Made by a program: the position numbers and the translations under genes
Notes under the pieces: model-generated
The model's input: the letters and a program-made list of their open reading frames with translations, nothing else
Told to the model about the DNA's origin: nothing
The model's database searches: none
Assembly (NCBI RefSeq): GCF_012935695.1
Contig: NZ_CP052859.1
Location: forward strand, 1,653,001-1,717,000
DNA from: Pseudomonas sp. ADAK18
GTDB taxonomy: Bacteria > Pseudomonadota > Gammaproteobacteria > Pseudomonadales > Pseudomonadaceae
Direction: 5' to 3'
DNA length: 64,000 nucleotides
In this document: positions 8,338 through 16,784 of the stretch, piece after piece
Layout: each line of letters starts with the position of its first letter
How positions within the stretch are numbered: the first letter of the stretch is position 1

Positions 8338-9657
8338 GTGAAATTCAACCTGCCGAAAGTCGCTACTGCCCCGTTCTGCCCACCGGAAGTGGCCGGCACT
8401 ATTGTCGTCGACCCCAGGGCTTCGTTTTTCAAGCGGGTCTTCGCATTTGCCGGGCCCGGCCTGTTGGTTTCCATCGGCTACATGGACCCGGGCAACTGGG
8501 CCACGGCCATCGAGGCCGGCTCACGCTACGGCTACAACCTGCTATTCGTGGTGCTGCTGGCTAGCCTCGCGGGGATGGCGGTGCAGTGCCTGTGCTCGCG
8601 GTTGGGCATCGCCACCGGCAAGGACCTGGCGCAACTGAGCCGCGAGCGCTACAGCAAGCGTGCGTCGTTCACCCAGTGGATATTGGCGGAAATCTCGATC
8701 ATTGCCACTGACCTGGCCGAAGTCCTCGGGTGTGCCCTGGCGTTCCACTTGCTGCTGGGGGTGTCGCTGACCACCGGGATTGTCATTACCGCCTTCGATA
8801 CGCTGCTGATCCTGGCCCTGCAAAATCGCGGTTTTCGTCGGCTGGAAGCGATCATGCTGGCGCTGGTGGCGACCATCGGCGTGTGTTTTTTTGTCGAGCT
8901 GGTGTTGATCAAACCTTACTGGCCGGACGTGTTCCGGGGGTTCACGCCGTCGTTGTCGGCCATCAGTGACGCTGCGCCGTTGTACCTGGCTATCGGGATT
9001 CTCGGTGCGACGGTGATGCCGCATAACCTGTACCTACACACCTCTATCGTGCAAACCCGGTTGTTCGGCAAGGACTTGGCCAGCCGCCAGGACGCGGTCA
9101 AGCTGGCGCGGATCGACACCATCGGCTCCCTGGCCCTGGCGTTGCTGGTCAATGCAGCGATCCTGATCCTGGCCGCCGCAGCCTTCCACCAGACCGGTCA
9201 CACCGAGGTGGTGGAAATCCAGGACGCCTACCACCTGTTGGACCCGCTGGTGGGTGGCGCCTTCGCCAGTGTGCTGTTCGGCGTGGCGTTGCTGGCGTCC
9301 GGGCAGAGTTCCACGTTCACCGGCACCATTGCCGGGCAGGTGATCATGGAGGGCTACCTCAACCTGCGGATTCCCTGCTGGCAACGGCGCCTGATCACCC
9401 GTGGCCTGGCGCTGATCCCGGCGTTTCTCGGGGTGTGGCTGATGGGGGACAGCGCCATCGGCAAATTGCTGATCCTCAGCCAAGTGGTACTCAGCCTGCA
9501 GCTACCGTTTGCGTTGTATCCATTGATTCGTATGACCGGCGATAAAAAACTCATGGGGCCGTTCGTCAATCGCCTGCCGACGCGGCTATTGGCCTGGAGC
9601 CTGTTTGCCGTGATCAGCGCAGCGAATGCCTGGCTGATCGGGCAGTGGTTGTTTTGA
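8338..9657 (+). CDS. mntH: Nramp-family divalent metal (Mn2+/Fe2+) transporter MntH
   Basis: A 439-residue inner-membrane proton/Mn2+ symporter. The family signature FAGPGLLVSIGYMDPGNWAT gives the TM1 metal-binding DPGN motif; the MPHNLYLHTS segment of TM6 supplies the second metal-binding half. About 11 hydrophobic helices follow, with the GQSSTFTGTIAGQVIMEGYL transport motif near residue 330. The GTG at 8338 (MKFNLPK) is preferred; an in-frame GTG at 8317 is possible. The gene begins only 40 bases after the hydrolase-YaaW gene. No MntR or Fur box was recognised. Length fits bacterial Nramp (about 410-450). Confidence 0.95.
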   Translation: MKFNLPKVATAPFCPPEVAGTIVVDPRASFFKRVFAFAGPGLLVSIGYMDPGNWATAIEAGSRYGYNLLFVVLLASLAGMAVQCLCSRLGIATGKDLAQLSRERYSKRASFTQWILAEISIIATDLAEVLGCALAFHLLLGVSLTTGIVITAFDTLLILALQNRGFRRLEAIMLALVATIGVCFFVELVLIKPYWPDVFRGFTPSLSAISDAAPLYLAIGILGATVMPHNLYLHTSIVQTRLFGKDLASRQDAVKLARIDTIGSLALALLVNAAILILAAAAFHQTGHTEVVEIQDAYHLLDPLVGGAFASVLFGVALLASGQSSTFTGTIAGQVIMEGYLNLRIPCWQRRLITRGLALIPAFLGVWLMGDSAIGKLLILSQVVLSLQLPFALYPLIRMTGDKKLMGPFVNRLPTRLLAWSLFAVISAANAWLIGQWLF

Positions 9658-9658
9658 G

Positions 9659-10591
9659 TCAGCGATCCCAGTACGGCACCGGCCCGAAGCATTCGACGAA
9701 GTAGTCGATCACCGTGCGTACCTTTAACGACAACCGTCGGCTGCCGGGCCACAGCGCGGCGATTTGCTGTGGTTCCAGGGTTGTCGCCACTTCATAGTCC
9801 GTCAGCACCGCCTGTAACGTCCCGGCACGCAGGCTTTCGCCGATCAGCCACGACGGAAACACCACCAACCCCAGCCCTTGCTCGGCGGCGTGGGTGAGGG
9901 TATCGGCGTGGTTGCCGGTGATCGGGCCTTTGACGCTGTAGGGCGTCCAGTCGCTCTGGCCGCGACGGAAAAACCAGCGTTGCTGGCCGGTCACACCTTT
10001 GTAGGCCAGGCATTGGTGGTTCACCAGATTATCGGGATGTTGGGGCGTGCCGAACTTCGCCAGGTAAGCTGGGCTGGCAGCGATGCGGAACCGTTGGGGG
10101 GCAAAGATGCGCGCCTGCATACCGGAGTCGTTGAGCACGCCGATGCGAAACAGCAGGTCGGTGCCGTCTTGCAGCGGGTCGACATAGGTGTCGGTTTGCT
10201 GGATATCCAATTGCAACTTGGGATAGCGCCTGCACAACTCGCCCAGCCAGGGTGATAGATGACGCTGGCCAAACACCATGGGTGCATTGATCCGTACCAG
10301 GCCGCTGGGCTCGCTGTCCTGCTCCTGCAAGGCTTGGCCGGCCGCTTCCAGCTGTTCGAGCATCAAGCGCGCGTGCTGACCCAGCAGGCGACCGGCTTCG
10401 GTGGGGCTGACGGCGCGGGTGTGGCGATACAACAATTGTTGGCTCAAGGCTTGTTCCATCAACTGGATCTGCCGGGAGATGGAGGAGGGAGCCAAGCCTT
10501 CACGACGGGCGACTTCGGAAAAACTGCCGTAGTCCAGCACTGCGACAAACAGGCGAAGTGTCTTAAAACTCAACTCGTTCAAGCCCTGCAT
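9659..10591 (-). CDS. LysR-family transcriptional regulator, divergent from DMT pair
   Basis: A 310-residue LysR regulator: HTH near residues 8-65 (LRLFVAVLDYGSFSEVAR, then LAPSSISRQIQLMEQ) and an effector domain beginning about residue 95 (GLVRINAPMVFGQRHLSPWL). The ATG at 10591 has ggag six bases upstream; the 43 upstream codons of the open frame look non-coding. It is divergent from the two small DMT transporter genes at 10708-11656 across a 116-bp gap, so it probably regulates them (inference from context). Its 3' end lies one base from the end of convergent mntH. Confidence 0.88.
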   Translation of the reverse strand: MQGLNELSFKTLRLFVAVLDYGSFSEVARREGLAPSSISRQIQLMEQALSQQLLYRHTRAVSPTEAGRLLGQHARLMLEQLEAAGQALQEQDSEPSGLVRINAPMVFGQRHLSPWLGELCRRYPKLQLDIQQTDTYVDPLQDGTDLLFRIGVLNDSGMQARIFAPQRFRIAASPAYLAKFGTPQHPDNLVNHQCLAYKGVTGQQRWFFRRGQSDWTPYSVKGPITGNHADTLTHAAEQGLGLVVFPSWLIGESLRAGTLQAVLTDYEVATTLEPQQIAALWPGSRRLSLKVRTVIDYFVECFGPVPYWDR

Positions 10592-10707
10592 GATGACTCC
10601 GTGCTGTGCGTAATGCGCAAAGGTGTTGTCTGTATGCTCCCATTTATCGCATAGCTCGGCCACCCGATAATGCACGCCATGTTTATTCTCTGACACGCAG
10701 GTGGTGT

Positions 10708-11199
10708 ATGCAGGTTTCAACTCTTGATGGTGTGGGTGCGGCTTCGGCCAAGCCCAAGACGGTGCTGCGCTTGTTGTTATTGCCGCTGGTGATTTTCGCC
10801 GGCATGGGGTTGTCGGTGGAGGCCGGCTTGCTGGGGCCTCTGGGTGTGCAGGTCGGGCACTTGTGGGCGACCTTGAGTATCTTCGGCGTCGGCTCGGCGA
10901 TTCTGTTTTTGCTGTTGCTGTTCAGCGGCCGGCAAAAAGGCCCGGCGCTGACTGACCTGCCGCGCTGGCAGTTGATCGGCGGTTTCCTGGGGCCGATGTA
11001 CGTGGTGGTACTGACCCTGGCCACGCCGCATATCGGCATTGCCATGACCATGATCGCGATCCTCTCCGGCCAGGTGGGCAAGAGCGTGTTGATCGACCAT
11101 TTCGGCTGGTTCGACACGGTGCGTAAACGGGTCAATGGAGAGCGCTGGATGGCGTTGGCGTTGATTGTGGTTGCACTGGTTTTGATAGCGCGAGGTTGA
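10708..11199 (+). CDS. Half-size DMT-superfamily transporter, subunit 1 (YdcZ/DUF606)
   Basis: A 163-residue integral membrane protein of five predicted helices (LLLLPLVIFAGMGLSVEAGL; LSIFGVGSAILFLLLLF; GGFLGPMYVVVLTLA; MTMIAILSGQVGKSVLIDH; LALIVVALVLIA). The GQVGKSVLIDHFGWF motif is characteristic of DUF606/YdcZ proteins, which are half the size of EamA transporters and often come in pairs. Start ATG 10708 follows gcaggtggtgt. It is five bases ahead of its partner gene; together they could form an antiparallel heterodimer. Substrate unknown. Confidence 0.87.
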   Translation: MQVSTLDGVGAASAKPKTVLRLLLLPLVIFAGMGLSVEAGLLGPLGVQVGHLWATLSIFGVGSAILFLLLLFSGRQKGPALTDLPRWQLIGGFLGPMYVVVLTLATPHIGIAMTMIAILSGQVGKSVLIDHFGWFDTVRKRVNGERWMALALIVVALVLIARG

Positions 11200-11203
11200 G
11201 GCG

Positions 11204-11656
11204 ATGAATCTGATTCTGTTGTTGGTGTTGGTGGTAGCCGCTGGTGCGGTATTGAGTGTGCAGGCGGCGATCAATGGGCGTCTGGGGCAAACAGTGGGCG
11301 TGCTGCGCAGCAGTCTGCTGACCTTTGTGGTGGGCGCGATCAGTACCGGCCTGCTGATTGTGTTTTTTGAGCCGGCCCATGTTGTCAGCCTGCTCGATGT
11401 GCCGAAGTGGCAACTGACCGGCGCGTTGTTCGGGGTGGTGTACATGATGGTTATGGTGGGTGCGGTGCCGATTGTCGGCACGGCCGTGGCGACGGTGGCG
11501 GTGATCGTCGGGCAGTTGGGCATGGGCATGTTGATCGATAACTTCGGATGGCTCGGCAACCCGGCCATCGAGCTGTCCGGCAGCCGGATTGTCGCGATGC
11601 TCTGCCTGGCGTTGGCCCTGGTGTTCATGTACCGCAGCAGCGCACGCGCGGACTAA
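11204..11656 (+). CDS. Half-size DMT-superfamily transporter, subunit 2 (YdcZ/DUF606)
   Basis: A 150-residue paralogue of the preceding gene with five hydrophobic segments and the same signature GQLGMGMLIDNFGWLG. N-terminal VLSVQAAINGRLGQTVG contains the QAxINxxLG motif common in this family. RBS ttgaggcg lies just before the ATG. The pair is presumably co-transcribed and may function as a heterodimeric exporter or importer; the divergent LysR gene is the natural regulator. Confidence 0.87.
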   Translation: MNLILLLVLVVAAGAVLSVQAAINGRLGQTVGVLRSSLLTFVVGAISTGLLIVFFEPAHVVSLLDVPKWQLTGALFGVVYMMVMVGAVPIVGTAVATVAVIVGQLGMGMLIDNFGWLGNPAIELSGSRIVAMLCLALALVFMYRSSARAD

Positions 11657-11747
11657 TGCCTTTGAACCCTGGGCTCAGGCCCGGAGTCACTGCTTAAGGT
11701 GTCGGTGTTCGCCGCTACCTGGACGACCACGAAAAAGGAGTCTGATC

Positions 11748-11918
11748 ATGCAACAGCAAACCTGTGCTTGCCCACACTGCAATTGCCTGGTGGGAAACAA
11801 CGCGGTGATGAAAGACGGCAAGAGTTATTGCTGCCAGGGCTGCGCCGATCACCATGCCCATGGTGAACCGTGCGCTTCGTCGGCTGGATGCGAGTGCGCC
11901 AAGTCAGCCCACGGCTAG
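11748..11918 (+). CDS. Bacterial metallothionein (SmtA/BmtA family)
   Basis: A 56-residue cytosolic metal-sequestering protein with ten cysteines (C6, C8, C11, C13, C28, C29, C32, C42, C48, C50) and five histidines. The opening CACPHCNC and the central YCCQGCADHH are the signature of pseudomonad and cyanobacterial metallothioneins, which bind Zn, Cd or Cu clusters. A strong RBS (aaaaaggag) precedes the ATG at 11748. It is monocistronic and followed by a 12-bp hairpin. It shares the window with MntH and CusCBA but not their operons. Confidence 0.93.
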   Translation: MQQQTCACPHCNCLVGNNAVMKDGKSYCCQGCADHHAHGEPCASSAGCECAKSAHG

Positions 11919-11929
11919 CGTGAACGGAT

Positions 11930-11957
11930 TGTAAGAGCGAGCAGGCTCGCTCTTACA
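11930..11957. terminator. Hairpin between convergent metallothionein and small gene
   Basis: A perfect inverted repeat (gtaagagcgagc / gctcgctcttac, loop ag) lies just after the metallothionein stop and overlaps the 3' end of the minus-strand gene. There is no long T-run. It may act as a bidirectional terminator or be a short REP-like unit. Confidence 0.65.
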
Positions 11958-12189
11958 GCTGCCCATCCGAGCGGCGCCATTGCACATTTTCGATGCCGAA
12001 CTGTTGAGCCTGGAGCGGGCTGGTCTTCTTCACCTGCTCTCGGGCAAACCGGCCGATTCGGCCCACACCGGCATCGCAGCTTGCCCAATGCCAGGCTTCG
12101 GGCGTGTCGAGTTTTTCCAGGCGGATGATGAAAGACTTGGGTTGGCCGTGCAGCGTGTAGTCGATGACGAAAAGCTTTGCGTTGTTCAT
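11953..12189 (-). CDS. Small conserved pseudomonad protein (DUF6555-like)
   Basis: A 78-residue soluble protein beginning MNNAKLFVIDYTLHG, with the central SFIIRLEKLDTPEAWHWASC and a basic C-terminus. It resembles a short Pseudomonas family that I believe is catalogued as DUF6555 (recalled, not checked). The start at 12189 matches that family and follows an aaggaggg sequence about 12 bases upstream. The frame continues far upstream through the neighbouring AraC gene, but only this part has family-like sequence. Function unknown. Confidence 0.75.
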   Translation of the reverse strand: MNNAKLFVIDYTLHGQPKSFIIRLEKLDTPEAWHWASCDAGVGRIGRFAREQVKKTSPLQAQQFGIENVQWRRSDGQL

Positions 12190-12273
12190 GGATCCGTTGA
12201 CCCTCCTTGTGTCTTTAAGTGATCCCGTGGCGTTGTAAAAATTCACTCGGATTGTCGGCCGTTGATCATTAAC

Positions 12274-13068
12274 ATGGCGGTTCCAGCCTTGAGTGATGTG
12301 CCGTCCATGGCCCTTGCCGCACCTCCCGACCTCAGCGATCACGGCGTCCCCGTTCAGCCTCTGGCGCGCACGTACCCGCGTGGGCTGTATGTGGAGCCTC
12401 ATCAGCATGACTGGGGCCAGTTGCTCTACGCCATGAGCGGGGTGATGTGGGTCGAGACACCGCGGGAAGCGCTGGTGGTGCCGCCACAGCGGGCGGTGTG
12501 GCTGCCGCCGGGTGTGGAGCACGCGATTCGCGTGGTCTCGGACTTGCAGATGCGCAATATCTATTTGCGCCCGGCCCTGGCGGCGACGTTGGACAGCCAG
12601 GTGCAGGTGATCGAGGTCGGCGGCCTGTTGCGCGAATTGATCGTGACGCTGGTGGAGCAGGGCGACCGCTTTGATGCCTACTACGACGCCGTCGTGGGCC
12701 TGGCCCTGCTGGAACTGCAGCGCGCCCGGCGCTCGGCCATCCGCATCGCCTTGCCTGAAGGTGCCGACCGACGTTTGCTGAATGCCTGCCAGGCGGTGAT
12801 GGCGGCGCCCTCCCTGGACATTCCCTTCGAGCAGCACGCCGAAATGGCCGGCGCCAGCGTGCGCACCCTGGCGCGTCTGTTTCAGATCAGCCTGGGTATG
12901 GGCTTTGCTGAATGGCGTCGACAGGTGCAACTGGCCACCGCCGTGGCCGAGTTGATCCAGGGCCAGTCGGTCAGCGGTATCGCCCGTTCCCTGGGCTATT
13001 CCCCCAGCAGTTTCAGCGACATGTTTCGCCGCGAACTGGGCATGGCGCCGTCGCAATACCGCACCTGA
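12274..13068 (+). CDS. AraC-family regulator with N-terminal cupin
   Basis: A 264-residue regulator. Residues about 25-110 form an AraC-type cupin (EPHQHDWGQLLYAMSGVMWV, then WLPPGVEHAI), and residues about 170-264 form the two-HTH AraC DNA-binding domain (ASVRTLARLFQISLGMGF, then SVSGIARSLGYSPSSFSDMF). The overall pattern is like E. coli NimR (efflux control), inference only. ATG 12274 is chosen; a TTG at 12262 is in frame. Downstream, across a large palindrome, lie the XapX and oxidoreductase genes in the same direction. Confidence 0.88.
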   Translation: MAVPALSDVPSMALAAPPDLSDHGVPVQPLARTYPRGLYVEPHQHDWGQLLYAMSGVMWVETPREALVVPPQRAVWLPPGVEHAIRVVSDLQMRNIYLRPALAATLDSQVQVIEVGGLLRELIVTLVEQGDRFDAYYDAVVGLALLELQRARRSAIRIALPEGADRRLLNACQAVMAAPSLDIPFEQHAEMAGASVRTLARLFQISLGMGFAEWRRQVQLATAVAELIQGQSVSGIARSLGYSPSSFSDMFRRELGMAPSQYRT

Positions 13069-13113
13069 GGCAGCGTTTTCCCGTAGTGAGCCACCCCACC
13101 CCGTAGATACCGT

Positions 13114-13276
13114 CTTGAACCTCACCCGGCAAGACCCCGTAGCAGCTGTCGAGCGCCAGCGAGGCTGCGTAAGGAGCACCTTGATGCCAGTGATTGTCGA
13201 TGGCAGCGGTATGGCCTACGCAGCCTCGCTGGCGCTCGACAGCTGCGGGGGGCGTGCTTTCCCGGTGAGGTTCAAG
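13114..13276. repeat. 163-bp near-perfect palindrome (MITE/REP-like intergenic element)
   Basis: Inner arms of 29 bases are perfect inverted copies (13143-13171 and 13217-13245; core tcgagcgccagcgaggctgc). Outer arms (13114-13129, cttgaacctcacccgg, and 13262-13276) are inverted copies differing by a one-base bulge. The 45-base centre is unpaired. It is non-coding and fills most of the 311-base gap between the AraC and XapX genes. Structure resembles small non-autonomous inverted-repeat elements; no target-site duplication was established. Confidence 0.8.
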
Positions 13277-13379
13277 ATGGTGTTTTTAGAGGGTTGGCCG
13301 AAATCCTGAAGTACTTGGCCGATTGTGTCGGCCGCTCCTCCCTAAACTGACCGCATCGACTACCGCTGCGGAGTGCCCC

Positions 13380-13553
13380 ATGAGTTACCTGATTTCCCTG
13401 GCCATCGGCCTGTTTGTCGGCGTGCTTTACGGTGCCCTGGACTTTCGCTCGCCTGCGCCGCCGGCCATTGCCCTGGTTGGGCTGATGGGCATGCTCATGG
13501 GTGAAAAGCTCTGGCCCATGGGCCGACAATTGATCAGCGGCTGGTTGTCCTGA
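13380..13553 (+). CDS. XapX-domain small membrane protein
   Basis: A 57-residue protein with two hydrophobic helices (YLISLAIGLFVGVLYGAL and PAIALVGLMGMLMGEKL). The SPAPPAIALVGLMGMLMGE segment is the XapX signature. Members are short, of unknown function, and often lie beside redox or transport genes. ATG 13380 is preceded by gcggag. It is 31 bases ahead of the oxidoreductase gene and likely co-transcribed with it. Confidence 0.85.
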   Translation: MSYLISLAIGLFVGVLYGALDFRSPAPPAIALVGLMGMLMGEKLWPMGRQLISGWLS

Positions 13554-13584
13554 ACTTTTCTGACTTTCAAGGAATATTTGCCAC

Positions 13585-14541
13585 ATGAAAGCACTGCAAT
13601 TTTCCGCCACTGGCGATCTCGCTGCCCTGGACTACGTCGAGGTGCCCACACCGGTGCCGGCTGCCGGTGAGGTTTTGGTACAGGTCAAAGCCGCCGGGTT
13701 GAACCCCAGCGATGTCAAGAATGTGCTCGGACGTTTCCCCTACACCACGTTGCCGCGTATTCCCGGTCGTGATTTTGCCGGCGTGGTGGTGGAAGGCCCG
13801 CAGGACCTGCTGGGCCAGGAAGTCTGGGGCACCGGTCGTGACCTGGGTTTCTTCGCTGACGGTTCCCACAGCCAGTACCTCACGGTGTCGGCCAAGGGCG
13901 TGGCCCACAAGCCCAGTCATCTGAGCTTTGCCCAGGCGGCCAGCCTTGGTGTGCCGTACACCACGGCTTGGGATGCCCTAGAGCGTAGCGGGGTAGGCAA
14001 GGGCACGCGGTTACTGGTGATAGGAGCCAATGGTGCGGTGGGCAGTGCGGCCCTGGCCCTGGCGAAAATTCGTGGAGCGCAGGTGCTGGCGGCGGTGCGT
14101 CGCCCCGAGCAGGTCGAGGCGTTGAGGGCTCAAGGCTTTGACGCGATTGCCTTGGACAAGCCTGAAGACTTGGCGGCGCAGGTGAGCGCGGTATTGGGCG
14201 GCGCTGATGTGATCTTCGACACCACCGGTTTCTGGCTGCCAGCGGCGGTTTCGGCCCTGGCGCCCTTTGGTCGCATCGCGATCATAGCCGCTCCGGTGGA
14301 CGGCCATGTGCAACTGCCCGCCCTGGCGTTGTACCGCAAGGGTGGCTCGGTGGTGGGGATCAATTCGTTGCTCTACAACAGCGAGGCCTGTGCGCTGATG
14401 CTGGAGCAGTTCGGGCGATTCTTCGATGAAGGGTTGTTGCCATTGCCGACGGGCTTGCGGGAGGTGCCGCTGGCGCAAGGGGTGAAGTGCTACGAGGAAG
14501 TGAATCGGGGCAGTGCGGACAAGATTATCTTCCTGCCTTGA
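13585..14541 (+). CDS. Quinone oxidoreductase / zinc-type MDR alcohol dehydrogenase
   Basis: A 318-residue medium-chain reductase. N-terminal GroES-like domain (residues 1-125, with GLNPSDVKNVLGRFP and RIPGRDFAGVV), then a Rossmann domain with the NAD(P)H motif VIGANGAVGSAALALAK near residues 148-164. The usual catalytic zinc cysteines are absent, which points to an NADPH:quinone oxidoreductase (QOR) type rather than an alcohol dehydrogenase. The ATG at 13585 has aagga upstream. It is the likely second gene of an XapX-QOR unit; the upstream AraC protein may regulate it. Confidence 0.88.
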   Translation: MKALQFSATGDLAALDYVEVPTPVPAAGEVLVQVKAAGLNPSDVKNVLGRFPYTTLPRIPGRDFAGVVVEGPQDLLGQEVWGTGRDLGFFADGSHSQYLTVSAKGVAHKPSHLSFAQAASLGVPYTTAWDALERSGVGKGTRLLVIGANGAVGSAALALAKIRGAQVLAAVRRPEQVEALRAQGFDAIALDKPEDLAAQVSAVLGGADVIFDTTGFWLPAAVSALAPFGRIAIIAAPVDGHVQLPALALYRKGGSVVGINSLLYNSEACALMLEQFGRFFDEGLLPLPTGLREVPLAQGVKCYEEVNRGSADKIIFLP

Positions 14542-14549
14542 CACGGTCA

Positions 14550-14641
14550 GTGTGGGAGCGGGCTTGCTCGCGAATGCGGTGTACCAGCCGACATATTCGT
14601 CGATTGACACTACGCATTCGCGAGCAAGCCCGCTCCCACAT
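14550..14641. repeat. REP doublet (tgtgggagcgggcttgctcgcgaa class)
   Basis: Left unit tgtgggagcgggcttgctcg and right inverted unit ending caagcccgctcccaca are separated by about 45 bases. It lies between convergent genes and may also stop transcription. Confidence 0.93.
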
Positions 14642-14662
14642 TTGATCTCTGGTGCCGGGAGG

Positions 14663-15700
14663 TTAGGCCTCAGGAACCCCTTTCTCCCACGCCGACCAGT
14701 TCTTCAGAATCGCCTGCACCAACGGGTTACCCGTGCGGTACAGGTTCTCCAGCGCCGGCACAAAACCGCCCTGGTCCGCATATTTCAGCAGGTTGTCCAC
14801 TTCGCTGTAACCCGGGTATGGCCGATCAAAATCAGACCCGGCACGCACCACGGCCAGGCGCTGCATATCCACCAGGCCTTCACGGCTGGCTCGCAGCAGC
14901 GCTTCATAGGTGGAGTTGTCTTCCTGCTGGGTGGTGCAGTACTCGCCTTTATTATCCGTCAGCAGTTTGGTCCAGACTTCGGCGCGCTCGCTCAGGCGCG
15001 TCCCGGAGAACCAGGTGTTGCCCGCCACGGTGTCGCACTGGGTGACCTGGGGTGGCTGGTTGGCTGGGGCATTCGGATAATGCTTGCGCCACGCCGTGGA
15101 TTCCTTGCTTTCACTGAGTTCGACCTTGTGCGACAGGGCAAAGGCCTTGGCTTGCAGTTTCGGGTTCAGCTCGAAGACTTCAGTCTTGTAGTCCAGCGGT
15201 GGTTTTTCATTCGGGCCCTTGGTGTTGATGCCGATGTAACCGGTCGGCCAATCCTTGGGTGCGTCCCGGGAATCCAGCTCCCATTGCGTACCGAACTCCA
15301 CCAGGTAATGGGCCCACGCGGCCGTGCCGATGGTGCCGTGTTTCGGGCTGATCCCGGCAATCCCGGCGATCAGGAAGTAGCTCTGGCGCAGGTCGAACTT
15401 GGGCGACAATGCCAGGGCCAGGGTGGAAGCGGCGGCGTTGGTTTGGCCCATGCCGGTTACCAGCAGGCACACGTCCTGGGTGTTGCAGCGGATCACTGGA
15501 TATTCAGCGGACAAGCCCGGTACGCGGACTTCCTGCTTGAGTTCCAGGCGATCAATCCAGTTCTGCGCCTCGGGGGCGAACATGGTGATCAGCACCACTT
15601 TGGGTTTGATCGGTGCCGGGGTATTGGCCAGCACTGCCTGGGGCAACAGCGAACCCACGGCCAGGCCGATGGCGATTGAAAGGCGGGCAAACGTAGTCAT
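14663..15700 (-). CDS. Purine nucleoside permease (NUP) family protein, exported
   Basis: A 345-residue protein with a signal peptide (MTTFARLSIAIGLAVGSLLP, cleavage near VLA-NT) and the NUP domain: KVVLITMFAPEAQNWIDRL, LLVTGMGQTNAAASTLAL, YFLIAGIAGISPKHGTIGTA. The family is named after a Candida nucleoside permease but resembles a nucleoside phosphorylase fold. In Gram-negatives with a signal peptide it is probably periplasmic, handling nucleosides. RBS aaggag precedes the ATG at 15700. It is the second gene after the Tsx-like porin, 30 bases apart, which supports a nucleoside uptake role. Confidence 0.87.
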   Translation of the reverse strand: MTTFARLSIAIGLAVGSLLPQAVLANTPAPIKPKVVLITMFAPEAQNWIDRLELKQEVRVPGLSAEYPVIRCNTQDVCLLVTGMGQTNAAASTLALALSPKFDLRQSYFLIAGIAGISPKHGTIGTAAWAHYLVEFGTQWELDSRDAPKDWPTGYIGINTKGPNEKPPLDYKTEVFELNPKLQAKAFALSHKVELSESKESTAWRKHYPNAPANQPPQVTQCDTVAGNTWFSGTRLSERAEVWTKLLTDNKGEYCTTQQEDNSTYEALLRASREGLVDMQRLAVVRAGSDFDRPYPGYSEVDNLLKYADQGGFVPALENLYRTGNPLVQAILKNWSAWEKGVPEA

Positions 15701-15730
15701 CCATTTCTCCTTTATCAAGTAAACGCACAC

Positions 15731-16687
15731 TCAGAATTGATAGCCCACACCGGCGTAGTAACCCCAGCCATTGGACCGGGCGCGGAAATTACCGTCGCCG
15801 AAATTCAGCTCACTGCCGTCTTCCCAGTTGCCGCCGTTGTGGAAGTAACGACCCACCAGGGTGAAGCGCAGGTGAGTGAAGGAATACAACAGCACGTTGG
15901 TTGCAACCAGGGAGTTGGCGGTACGCGCCGGGTTGTCCTTGTGCAAGTCCGAACCGAAATCGTAGTTGGTAAAACCGATATAGGTGAGCGACGCGCCGTT
16001 ATCAAAGCTGCTGATGGGCACGATGTACTTCATTTGTGCGCGGTAGCCGTCCCAGGAATATTCGTTGCTGGCGCCGTAGTTTTCCCACTGGTAGCGCCCA
16101 TAGAAGTTGGCCGACAGGTTGACCCGCGAGTGGGTTTCGATGTCAGTGCCCAGGCCGCTGTAGAGGGTGTTGGCGCGGTTGGCCTTGTTGCTGCCGTGGT
16201 CGTAGATCCAGTCGAAGGCGACGTACCATTCCTTGAACGGCCCGATGGCCAGGCTGCGGCCGGCCAGGTAGTCGATGGAGATACGTGGCTCGTGCTCCAT
16301 GAACACCGGTGAACCGTGGTCCCAGGCGCCTTTGTCATTGGCGTTACCGATGCCGAAGATCTTCGGTATGTCGATGTAGCCATAGAGCTCGAAGGGCCCT
16401 TTGCGGCCGAAGTATTCGTACTCCAGATAAACGTCGTCAGCAGGTTTTGGGCCGAAGCTGATGTCTTTGCTGCCAATGACCGTCAGGTCCTGGTTGAACC
16501 AGTCCGACAGGTAAACGCCTTTTTTCGCTGGACTGGCTTCCGGGGCCAGGGTTTCGCCCTGTGCTGAATCATCAACGGGCGCTTGCTGCCCAAAACTGGG
16601 CGCGCTGAGTACTCCCGTAACGGCAGCCAGTAGCAAGGAAACACCCAAAGTGGTGGTCGACGTGGGGCGTCTGGAGGTTGATTGCAT
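15731..16687 (-). CDS. Tsx-like nucleoside-specific outer-membrane channel
   Basis: A 318-residue outer-membrane barrel protein with signal peptide (about 33 residues; LLLAAVTGVLSAPSFGQ). Tsx-family features are DVYLEYEYFGRKGPFELYGY, then alternating aromatic beta strands, and a terminal Phe (VGYQF) recognised by the Bam machinery. It would pass nucleosides across the outer membrane. ATG 16687 follows aggga. The gene starts the operon with the NUP-family gene; a PurR-like palindrome and a TTGACA box lie 86-121 bases upstream. Confidence 0.9.
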   Translation of the reverse strand: MQSTSRRPTSTTTLGVSLLLAAVTGVLSAPSFGQQAPVDDSAQGETLAPEASPAKKGVYLSDWFNQDLTVIGSKDISFGPKPADDVYLEYEYFGRKGPFELYGYIDIPKIFGIGNANDKGAWDHGSPVFMEHEPRISIDYLAGRSLAIGPFKEWYVAFDWIYDHGSNKANRANTLYSGLGTDIETHSRVNLSANFYGRYQWENYGASNEYSWDGYRAQMKYIVPISSFDNGASLTYIGFTNYDFGSDLHKDNPARTANSLVATNVLLYSFTHLRFTLVGRYFHNGGNWEDGSELNFGDGNFRARSNGWGYYAGVGYQF

Positions 16688-16772
16688 TGAAAATCCCTGT
16701 TCGTACGCGGTTTGGACCCGATTCACCGGGTGTGGGGTGAACATGTCGCCAGTTGGCGGTCAAGTTCGATTC

Positions 16773-16784
16773 GCAAACGTTTGC
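16773..16784 (-). promoter_or_regulatory. LacI/PurR-type operator before the nucleoside uptake operon
   Basis: gcaaacgtttgc is a perfect 12-bp palindrome with the central CG step typical of LacI-family operators and nearly identical to the E. coli PurR consensus core (acgcaaacgtttgcgt, established knowledge). It overlaps the candidate -10 region of the promoter for the Tsx-like gene, so repression is the expected mode. No LacI-family gene lies in this window. Confidence 0.65.

Noticed and set aside
11953..13179. 408-codon minus-strand frame across the AraC gene
   Set aside because: Only the last 78 codons resemble a protein family; the rest is the mirror of a GC-rich coding gene.
13115..13309. 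64-codon frame inside the large palindrome
   Set aside because: It follows from the inverted repeat arms; no start signal and no protein-like composition.
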